NCBI GenBank assembly: GCA_937928755.1
Contig: CALEZI010000101.1
Span: 30,831 to 94,830, forward strand
Direction: 5' to 3'
From: an uncultured Rhodanobacteraceae bacterium
GTDB taxonomy: Bacteria > Pseudomonadota > Gammaproteobacteria > Xanthomonadales > SZUA-5
DNA length: 64,000 bases
Of the stretch, positions 51,176 through 61,700 are shown piece by piece. Position 1 is the first letter of the stretch. Every line of letters begins with the position of its first letter. Position numbers and translations under genes: made by a program. The notes under the pieces were generated by a model, which was not told where the DNA came from, did not search any database, and saw only the letters and a program-made list of their open reading frames with translations.

Positions 51176-52240
51176 ATGCGGATCGGCTGTATGGCGCTGC
51201 TGGCGCTGCTTGCGGCCTGCGCCGCCACGCCCGGCAGCGGCGACTTTGCCCAGGTGGAGCCCGCCGCGGTGGCGCCGGCGCCGATCGATCTCGACGCCAA
51301 TCTGGCGCGATTGAGCGAGTGGTTCGCCGGCGAGTGGGACAACTACGAGCAGGTGGTTGCGGCCAGAGAGCAGCCGCAGGGGGTCGGCGCGTCGCCGCAC
51401 GAGCGGGTGCACGCGCTGTTTCTGCCGGTCAGCGTGCCGGCCATCGGCGGCTCCGTGTTTTTTGCCCGACAGACGCTGGACGACGACCCGGCCCGCGTGT
51501 TCCGCCTGCGGCTGTATCGCTTTGCGGTCGATCCGAAGGCCGACGCGATCCGCCTCGACCAGTACAGTTTCAACAACGAGAAGGCCTGGCGCGATGCGCA
51601 CCGTGCACCGCAGACTCTGGCGCAGTTGAGCAGCGGCGACTTGCGCTATTCGCCCGATTGCGCCGTTTACTTCAGGTTCGACGCGGCGGCCGAAGAATTC
51701 CTCGGCAGTACCCTGGAAGGTGCCTGCAAGGTGGCATCCGAACGCCTGGCCAAGGCGGTGATCGTGGAAGATCGGCTGCAACTCGGTCGCGACAAGTTGT
51801 GGATCCTCAGCACCGCGCGCGACGAGGCCGGCCGCCTGATCTACGGCAATCCGCAGGGCATTCCGCACAAGCAGCGCAAGGTGCGCTACTTCCGCGGCTG
51901 GATCGCGATCAACAAGGCAGGCGCCGATGCCGGCCCCGAACAGCGCAGCTTCCACACGCTTCGCGACGTGGTGCTGCACAGCGAGGGCCGCGTGGTCCCG
52001 ATTGTCATGGACGATGGTCGCCGCAGCGGATACTCGGTGCAGATCGCGCGCCTGAGTTTCCAGGGCGACAGCGTGCGCGCGCTGACCTTGAACCTGCTCA
52101 ACGACGCCACCGGGTTACCGGTCTCCTACGCCTGGGCCGATCCCGCGAGCAAGCGCATCGGCATCAACCTGAAGTGGTTCCAGAGCGACTTTGTCGAGAT
52201 CGACGGCGACTCGCGGTTCGAACCGGTGACAACCCGATAG
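51176..52240 (+). CDS. CpeT/CpcT-like lipoprotein
   Basis: 354 residues from ATG 51176, which has GGAGG nine bases upstream; ATG 51155 (361 residues) is an alternative with a more basic signal peptide. Lipobox LLAAC predicts a lipoprotein. The domain (about 45-345) carries ARLSEWFAGEWDNYEQVVAA, HERVHALFLPVSVPAIGG, VFRLRLYRFAVD and LRYSPDCAVYFRFD, the CpeT/CpcT pattern. In cyanobacteria these attach bilins to phycobiliproteins; no such partner is expected here, so the function in this organism is unknown. Monocistronic. Confidence 0.8.
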   Translation: MRIGCMALLALLAACAATPGSGDFAQVEPAAVAPAPIDLDANLARLSEWFAGEWDNYEQVVAAREQPQGVGASPHERVHALFLPVSVPAIGGSVFFARQTLDDDPARVFRLRLYRFAVDPKADAIRLDQYSFNNEKAWRDAHRAPQTLAQLSSGDLRYSPDCAVYFRFDAAAEEFLGSTLEGACKVASERLAKAVIVEDRLQLGRDKLWILSTARDEAGRLIYGNPQGIPHKQRKVRYFRGWIAINKAGADAGPEQRSFHTLRDVVLHSEGRVVPIVMDDGRRSGYSVQIARLSFQGDSVRALTLNLLNDATGLPVSYAWADPASKRIGINLKWFQSDFVEIDGDSRFEPVTTR

Positions 52241-52363
52241 CCGCGGCGCGTGGATGCCGTGCCGGCGGTGGATGCGAGTCGCCGGCGGCGCCGAAATGTC
52301 CAGGCGCAACGCGGCGCACACGAGGGCTGAAGTGGCGCACCCACTCCACCGTCGCGTAACCGA

Positions 52364-52540
52364 TTGTCGCCGATCGCCAGGCTGCGCGTGCAGCGCCTGA
52401 ACAAGGTTCGCGACTTGATCAGCAGCAAGCGCCGGACGATTGCCGAGGCTCGGCGACATTGCGGTTTCGACAATCCGAGCGACCTGTACCAATTTCATCG
52501 CGCCCGGTTCGGCGCAGGCAAAGTTCCAGAACGCAGGGCC
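52364..52540 (+). pseudogene. Remnant of an AraC-family helix-turn-helix domain
   Basis: Frame from TTG 52364 encodes LRVQRLNKVRDLISSKRRTI then AEARRHCGFDNPSDLYQFHR and ARFGAGKVPERR, the second helix-turn-helix of AraC regulators (pattern RL..AR.LL....IAE.A..CGF...S.F.R.FR..FG..P...R). The first helix-turn-helix and the ligand domain are missing and the frame afterward is unrelated, so this is a decayed fragment. The remaining part of the 530-bp gap, 52541-52770, shows nothing clear except the region before the giant gene. Confidence 0.6.
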
Positions 52541-52770
52541 CGTGCTATGGTCAAACCGGGTTTGTCCGGAGGCTCCATTCAGTCGGCTGGGATCACCGGC
52601 CCTGGCGGACTCCAGCGCCTGCCGGCCGCCTTGATCGGTCGGGTCTCGGGCAGCGACGCGCCGCAAGTGGTGCTGGTGCAACTCCGCTTTCATGGCCAGA
52701 ATCGGGCCCCGGTCAGCCATTTTGGCGCCAGCTCGCATACGACCGAACAATCCTGCGAAGGTAAGCCAAC

Positions 52771-55700
52771 ATGTCGCTGCAACTGCAAAACACCAACCTT
52801 GATTCAAGCCACGGTCGTGCTTCTGTTCAAGTGAACGCACGCGGAGTGTCGGCTGGTCGTCCCGGGGAAGGTGCTTTCGCACGGCACGGGTGGCAACGCT
52901 GGCGAACCATTCTGGCAGCTGGCTGCGCTCTGTTGGGCATGTCACTGGCGCATGCTGCCCAGGTGCAGCATCTGAATACCCAGACCGCCACTGCGAGTGG
53001 CGCCGGTGCCACCGGCACGCCCTCCATCGCGTCCTTCAATATTCCCAGCGGCAAGAACCGCGTGCTGTTCATCTGGCCGACTTTCGAGCGCGACCACTGC
53101 TCGCCGACGGACGCCAGCAACGGCTTTTGCAACTCCGGCAACACGGCTGGCTTCGGTCTCGGCGACAACTGGCCCGAGCCACGCACCGGCACGCCACCGT
53201 CCACCACCAGCAACAACCAGCTCACCGCCCGGGTCGTCGGCCCAGGCGGCACCATCAACAAGCAGAACGCACTGGTGATCGGTGGCACGCCCAGCGGCGA
53301 TACCCGCTTCATCAATATCAGCTCATCGCCCAGTGGGTCGCCTGCGGGCACGGCGTACTTCGGTCTCAGCAGCTTTCACATCGTGCTGTTCGAGAACGAG
53401 ATCAACACCTTGCTGGATGGTGCCGCCTCGGGCACGGTCAGCATCAGTCTGCCGGATACCAGTACGCCCTCGAATGCGGGCGATGACGCGTTGCTGATCG
53501 CCTCGGTCTATCAGAACGTCGAACAGACGGTCACGGGCTTCGTGCGCAACGCCACGGCGACTGCACAGGTCACACTCGGCACGCCGGGAAATTCCTCGCT
53601 CGCGCCCGCTGCCTACGATGCCGGCCAGGCGCCGGATGAAGCCGATGACGGCAAGCTGGTGATGGGTACGAGTTCCAGCACGGAAGGTTTCGTCACGCCC
53701 GCGGGTCACGTCGCGCTGGCGACACTGTCGGTCACCAACGCCGGTGGCACCTATGACGCCCCCGTCGATAACGTCAACAACGAGCCGAACGGTCTATCCG
53801 GCGCTGGCTACTTCCGCAACGGGGGCGCCACGCCTGGCAGCCTTTACACGCTGCAGTTGGGCGGTACGGCGGCGACCCTCACTCACGGTGCGACCAATGC
53901 TTCGTTCCTGCTTGAATCGGATAACGCCGACGTCGGCGATGCGCCGATCAGCTACGGCAATCCCACGCACACGCTTTCCGGGATCCGCCTCGGCGCCAGT
54001 GTCGACGCCGACAGCGCATTGCTGAACGGCCCGAATGCCACCGGCGACGACACCAACAACACCGACGACGAGAACGGTGTGAACGTGCCACCGCTGCTGC
54101 CGGTGGGCGACACCGCCGTGTTGCCGGTCTCGATCCAGAACGCTGGTGGTTTCCTGAATGCCTGGTTCGACTGGAATGCCGATGGCGATTTCAACGACAC
54201 CGGCGAACAGGTAGTCAGCAACCAGGCCGTCGCTGTCGGCACCGTGAACCTCAACATCGCGGTCCCATCGACTGCGACCAGCGGCCCTACCTTTGTCCGC
54301 TTCCGCGTGTGCAGCAACAACACCGCAACGGACAACTGCGCCACGCCGGTCGGGACCGTGCAGAGTGGAGAAGTCGAGGACTATCAACTCAGCCTGGCGC
54401 GAGCGCTGACGCTGAGCAAAACCACGTTGGGCGGCTTTGCCGGACCCTTCGGCTTCACCCTCACGAACACACTGCAGACCACCGGCAGTGTCAGCACCAC
54501 TGCGGCGGCGTCGCCGACCCAGGTCGACGGCAATACCTCGGCGGCGGGAACTCAGGTCTACGCCATCGTCTCGTCGGCTTCTGCCGTTGCCATCACCGAA
54601 AGCAGCATCCCGGCCGACTGGTCGCTCACTTCAGTCGCCTGCACGAATGCATCCGGAACCAGTGTCGGCAGCCTCGCCGGCAGCACGTACACGATCACCA
54701 GTGCCGAGATCGCTGCCAGCGGCAGCTTCAGTTGCAACTTCACCAACACCCTCTCTGGGTCCGACCTGGTGGTCACCACCCTCGCCGATAATGTGGCTGC
54801 ACCGCCGGTCGGCAGTCTGCGCGCGGTACTCAATTCCGCCAACGCTTTGGGCAGCGCAGCCTCGGTGACCTTCAACATTTCTGGCGGCGGCACCATCAAC
54901 CTGGCGGGCGCGTTGCCGATCCTGCGCAACCCGAACGGCATCAGCATCGACGGCAGCAACGGCGGCCAGGGCGCCATCGTGATCGACGGCGGCTCGTCGT
55001 CCGCGACCACCGGCGACCGCATCTTCTTGCTCGGCGTGCGTGGCAGCGACAACACCGGACTCACCGCCACACCCGGCGCCAACTGGACGATTTCCAACCT
55101 GACGCTGCAGAACGGCAATGCGCGAGGCGGCGCGGGCGGCACCGGCAGCAGCATTTCGGGTGGTTGGAGCGGTGGCGGCGGCGGGGCCGGCCTCGGCGGG
55201 GCGATCCTCGTCAACGAGGGCAGTGCCACGCTGAGCAACGTGCAGTTGCTGAACAACCGCGCGACCGGCGGAAACGGCGGCATCCTCAGCGCGGCTGTCG
55301 CGGAGGGCGGCTCGGGCGCCGGTGGCGGCATGGGCGGCAATGGTGGCAATGGCAGTTTCTACAATGCCGGCGGCGGCGGCGGCTTTGGCCTCGGCGCCGA
55401 TGGCGGTGTTGGGTCTGGCGGCGCCGGTAGCGCTGGTTTGTTGACTGGTGCACTGGCTGGCGGCGCGGGCTCGGGTTCCGGCTTTGGAGCCGGCGGCAGC
55501 AACGGTGGTGGCGGCGGTGGCTCGAACGCCAATCAAAATGGCGGCGGCGGCGGCCCGGGCGGCGAAGCCGGCACCACCGGTGGCCCTCCTGGCGGCGCCG
55601 GCAAAGGCGGCAACGGCGCCTTCGGCGGTGGTGGCGGCGCAGGTGGGGGCAATAACACCCAGTTGGGCGGCTTCGGCGGCTATGGCGGTGGCGGCGGTGG

Positions 55701-58700
55701 CGCCGGGGCTGGCGACGGTGGCAACGGCGGCTTCGGCGGTGGCGGTGGTGGCGGCTCGAGTGGTGGCACGGCCGGCTTCGGTGGTGGCAGTGGCGCGGGC
55801 GGCTACCAGGGCGGTGGCGGCGGCGCTGGTCTGGGCGCCGCGGTATTCGTGCGGCAGGGGGCGACGCTTGAGATTCTCGGCGCTACCGGCTTCACCGGCG
55901 GCGCCGTATCCGGCGGCAGCGCCGGTACGGGCGCGGTCTCGGGTCAGGGGATCGGTACCGTTGGGTTCCTTGCCGGCAATCTGACGTGGACGGTGCCCAG
56001 TGGCCAGACAGTGACACTGGGAGCAGGGCAGACCCTCGGCGGCGGCAGCGGTTCGCTGGTCAGCGGCGGCCTGACCAAGAGCGGCCCCGGCACCCTGGTG
56101 CTGAACGGCGGCACCAACTACGTGGGTCCAACCACAGTGGCGGCCGGCCAACTGCAGATCAACGGCAGTTCGCTGGGAACCGGCGCAATCAGCGTGGCCA
56201 ACGGCGCCACCCTGGCCGGCACCGGTACGCTCAGTGGTGCCACCAGTGTGGCCAGTGGTGGCACCCTGGCCCCGGGTCAGGGTGCGCCGGGCCGTCTCAA
56301 CGCGGCCAGTGTGAGCCTGGTGGCAGGAGCTACCTTCGCCGCCGAGATCGCCGGCGCCACGGTCGCCACCCAGTACGACCAGCTCGACATCACCGGCACG
56401 ATCAATCTCGGCGGTGCCACTCTGGCGCTGTCCGGCGCGTTTGTGCCCACCAGCGGGCAGAGCTTCGTGCTGATCGACAACGACGGCGTCGATGCGGTGA
56501 GCGGCACCTTCGCCGGCCTGGCGCAGGGCGCCACGCTGGTCTTCAATGGCGTCAACTTGACCATTGACTACAGCGGCGGCGACGGCAATGACGTGGTGCT
56601 CGGCGTGGTGCCCAACCCCTCCGTCAGCATCGCAGTGTCTCCCGCCAGCGTGCTCGAAGACGGCGCCACCACCCTGAGCTTCACCGTTACCCGCAGCCCC
56701 AGCCTGCCGACGGCCACCACGGTCAACATCAGCACCGGAGGCACCGCGACCTCAGGGCTCGACTACACCGGCGCAGTGGCAACCGTGGTGATTCTGGCCA
56801 ATGCCACGACCGCGACGATCACCATCGACCCCACGCCGGACTCCACCATTGAGCCGGATGAAACCGTGATCCTGACAGTCGAACCCGGCAGCGGCTACAC
56901 CGTGGGCAGCCCGTCCAGCGCCACCGGCACGATTCAGAACGACGACGCCGACTTCACCGTCACCACCACCGCCAACAGCATCGTGGTCACCGACAGCAGC
57001 AGCAACGGCAGCACGCTGCAGGCCAGCGAGCCGTCGGCCAACAACCTGCGTTTCGATGCCGCCGGCCGGACTTTCAGCGTCAACGGCGGCGCCCCGATCA
57101 GCGGCAATTCCGGCAACCTTGCGCTGGCCGGGATCACCAGCATCAGCGTCAATGCGACGGGCGGCGTCTCAGTGGCCAGCGGTGCCAGCTTCAACATCGG
57201 CGCCTCGACCTATGCCTCGGCCAGTTCGATCACGCTGGCGGGCGGCACGCTGAATACCACCGGCACCACGGCGATCGTCAACGCGCCGATCGTGCTGACG
57301 GCCGACAGCGACGTGGCCGGCACCATGACGCTGTCGGGCGCCATCAGCGGCGACTTCACGCTGCGCACATTCGGCTCCGGCAACTACCGCTTCGCCAGCA
57401 CCGCCAGCACCTTTGCCCGTCTGCAGATCACGTCCGGCACGGTGCTGTTGGCGGGCAACAACACCCTGCCGCCGCAGATCGACATTTTCAATTCCTCCTC
57501 CTTCGATCTGAATGGTTTCAGCCAGACGGTCGACTTCTACGCCAGCAGCGGTAGTACCCTGAACACCGGCGTGGCCGCCAACCTGAGCATCGGGATGGCC
57601 GGCAGCGCGTCGAGCTTCGGCTCCGCCAATTACACCGGCCAAATCAGCGGCCCGATCAACCTGACCATCGCCGCAGGCGCCGACCAGACCCTCGGCAGCA
57701 ACAGCAGCAGCTATACCGGCACCACCAATGTGCTTGGCACGCTCCGCATCACTGGCATCAACGCGCTGGGCGCCACCGGTGCCGGCAATGGCACCACGGT
57801 CGCGGCCACTGGCGTGCTCGATTTTCGCAATGTGGGCTATGCCGGCAGTGAGTCGCTGACAGTGAATGGCGGAACATTGACGACAGGCACTGGCGTCAGC
57901 AGCTTCCCGGGGTCCATTGTCCTGAACACCAGCTCTGCCATTTTCAGCGTCGTGGGCAGTAGCACGCTGACCCTCGGTGGCGTGATCAGCGGCAGCCAGG
58001 GTTTCGACAAGACGGACGGTGGAACATTGGTCTTGACGCAGGCCAATACCTTCAACGGCCCAATCGTGAGCAGTCTTGGCAATCTGAGACTCATCGGGAG
58101 CACCGCGGTATCCAGCGCCGTGACCATCAACAATGGCACGCTCTCAGGCACCGGCACGATAGGTGGCCCCTTGAGCATGAGCGATGGCAATTTGTCTCCC
58201 GGCGTGGCCGCGACCACCGGGATCCTGCATACCGCCAATGTGGTGCTGGCGCCGGCGGCCATCAATGTCTTACTCGACATCACTGGCCCCACGCTGGGCA
58301 GCGAGTACGACCAACTCGACGTCAACGGCACGATCGACCTCGGCAGCGCCAACTTGCTCGTGGGCGGCAGCTTCGTACCCAGCATCGGCCAGAGCTTCAC
58401 CGTGATCGACAATGACGGCAGCGATGCAGTGACCGGCACCTTCGCCGGCCTGCCGGAAGGCGCAACCCGCGTTTTCAACGGCGTACCGCTGGTCATCAGC
58501 TATGTGGGTGGCGACGGCAACGATGTGGTGCTGACCGCGGTACCGATTCTGGTCAGTATCGCGGTGGCACCGACCTCGGTGCTGGAAGATGGTCCTGACA
58601 ATCTGGTCTTCACGGTCACGCGCAGCGTGAGTCTGCCGACGGCGACGTCCGTGAACATCACCACCGGCGGTACCGCGACCGCCGGCACCGACTACACCGG

Positions 58701-61700
58701 CAATGTCGCGACCGTGACGATTCCGGCCAATGTCACGACTGCGACGATCACCATCGACCCGACCCCGGACAGCACGGTGGAGCCGGATGAAACCGTGATT
58801 CTGACCGTCGCGCCGGGCAGCGGTTACACGGTGGGCAGCCCGGATAGCGCCACCGGGACGATCCAGAACGACGACGACCCCTGCGCGACGTTTACCTTCC
58901 CCTACACACTGGTGGGTGCCGACAACACGGCGCGGGTGACCAACCTGCGTCAGGCGATCGAGTGCGCGAACCTCAACGGTAGCGCCGATGTCATCGACCT
59001 GAACGGCCAGACCTTGACCCTGACGAATGCCTTTGCCGACTACTCCGGCGGCACCGCCCTGCCGGAGATCACCAGCGTGCTGACGCTGCGCAACGGGACG
59101 CTGCTGCGCGACAGCGGCGCGCCGCAGTTCCGCTTCCTGGCGATGAATGCCGCGGCCGATCTCGTCCTCGATGGGATCACGCTGCAGGGAGGCAACCTGG
59201 CGACCGGCACCGCGGGCGCGATCAGAAACACGTCGGGTGACCTGACCCTGATCAACAGCTCGGTCATCGGCAGCAATGCCGAATTCTCCGGCGCGATCTA
59301 CCATGAGATCGGTGAGCTCACGATCATCGACAGCGTGCTGTCGGGGAACACCACCGAAAAGAACGGCATCCTCACCAATGGGGAAGGCACCGTCACGATC
59401 ATCGACAGTACCTTGTCCGGCAACACCCAGTCGCTTGCGTCCAATTCCGCGGGCGTGCTGTTCAACTTCCAGGCGACGGCCATCGTCCTGGGCAGCACCT
59501 TCTCGGGCAACAGCACCGGGGGCGGCGGCGGCGCGATCCACAACTTCTTCGGAACCGTGCACATCGCGAACAGCGCCTTCGCCGGCAACACTGCCAGCTC
59601 TTTCGGTGGTGCCCTGCTCAACAACAACGGCACGATGACGGTTGCCAACAGCCGGATCACCGGTAACGCGGCCGGCAATCTCGGTGGCGGCCTGCGCAAC
59701 CAGGGCGGCTCGCTGACTGTGAGCAACAGCACGATCGCCAGCAACAGCGCGCCCACCGGCGGCGGCATGTCGATCACCTCCGGCACCTCGTCGTTGGTCA
59801 ACAGCATCTTGTGGGGGAACAGCACCACCGACACCCTGACGGGGACGATAGTCAGCTACAGCATCGTCGAGGGCGGTGCTGCCGGCACCGGCAATCTCGA
59901 CGCGGATCCGCTGTTCGTCGCGCCGGTCGGCTTTGCCTCGGCCCCGACCAGTGCCGGCGACTACCGCTTGCAGAGCTACAGCCCGGCCACCGACGCGGGC
60001 GCCAACGCGGCGGTGCCGGTCGACACCTTTGACGTCAACGGCAACAGCAATACCAGCGAGGACGCCCCCGACCGTGCCGGCAATCCGCGGCGCTACAACG
60101 ATGCCGGGGTTCCGGACACCGGGCTTGGCACGGCGCCGATCGTCGACATGGGCGCTTATGAGCGGCAGACCGATACGCCCTTCCAGGCCGATCTCTCCAT
60201 CACCAAGACGGACGGCCAGACCTCCGACGTACCGGGCACCTCGATCACCTACACCGTCGTGGCCAGCAATGCCGGCCCGGTGGCGGTGGCGAGTGCGACG
60301 GTGGCGGACACCTTCCCGGCCAGCATCACGGGTGTGACCTGGACCTGCGTGGGCGCGGGTGGCGGCACCTGTCCGGCCTCGGGCAGCGGCAACCTCAACG
60401 CCAGCGTTGACTTGCCGGTGAGCGGCACAGTGACCTTCACGGTGACCGGTACGATCAGTGCGGCGGCGACCGGGACCTTGAGCAACACGGCGACGGTGAG
60501 TTCGGCGGTGACCGACCCGAACCCGGGCAACAACAGCGCCACCGACACCACCACGCTGACGCCACAGGCTGATCTCTCCATCACCAAGACCGACGGCCAG
60601 ACCACGGCGATTCCAGGCACCTCGATCACCTACACCATCGTGGCCAGCAATGCGGGTCCGAGCAATGTGGCCAGCGCAACGGTGGCGGACACCTTCCCGG
60701 CGAGCATCACGGGCGTGACCTGGACCTGCGTGGGCGCGGGTGGTGGCAGCTGCCCGGCCTCGGGCAGCGGCAACCTCAGCGCGACGGTCGGCCTGCCGGC
60801 GGGCGGCAGCGTGAGCTTCACGGTGACCGGCACGATCAGCGCTTCGGCGACGGGAACCTTGAGCAACACGGCGACGGTGACGTCGGCGGTGACCGACCCG
60901 AGCCCGACAAATAACAGCGCCACGGACACCAGCACGCTGGTCGGCCTGCCACAGTTGAGTATCAATGACGTCAGCGCCAACGAGGGCAACAGCGGGACCA
61001 CGCAGTTCGAGTTCATCGTGAGCCTGTCCAGCCCCGCGCTGGCGGGCGGCGTCAGCTTCGACATCGCAACGGCTAATGGCACGGCGATCGCGGGCAGCGA
61101 CTACCAGAGCCGCTCGCTGACGGGTCAGACGATTGCGCAGGGTCAGTCCAGCTACAGCTTCACGGTGCTGGTCAACGGCGACACCGTGCAGGAGCCGAAC
61201 GAGACCTTCTTCGTCAACGTGACGAATGTGGTCGGCGCCAGTGTGCTGGACGGGCAGGGGCAGGGCAGCATCACCAACGACGATCTCGCCGGGATCACGG
61301 TCAGCCCGACCACCGGCCTGATCACGACCGAAGCCGGCGGCACCGCCACTTTCACGGTGGTGCTCAACAGTCAGCCCGCAGCCAATGTCAGCATTGCGCT
61401 GAGCAGTTCTGACCTAAGCGAAGGCACGGTCGCCCCGAGCAGCCTGACCTTCACCTCGGGCAACTGGTCCAATCCGCAGACCGTCACCGTCACCGGTGTG
61501 AATGATCTGATCGACGACGGCAACATCGCCTACTCGATCATCACCGACGCCGCGACCAGCGCCGACGCCAACTACAGCGGCGTCAACCCGGATAACGTCT
61601 CGGTCAGCAACACCGATGACGATGCAGCGGCCTTGCTGATCAGCCCGTTGACGGTGAATGTGACCGAAGGCGGAGCGACCGATACCTATACCGTGGCGCT

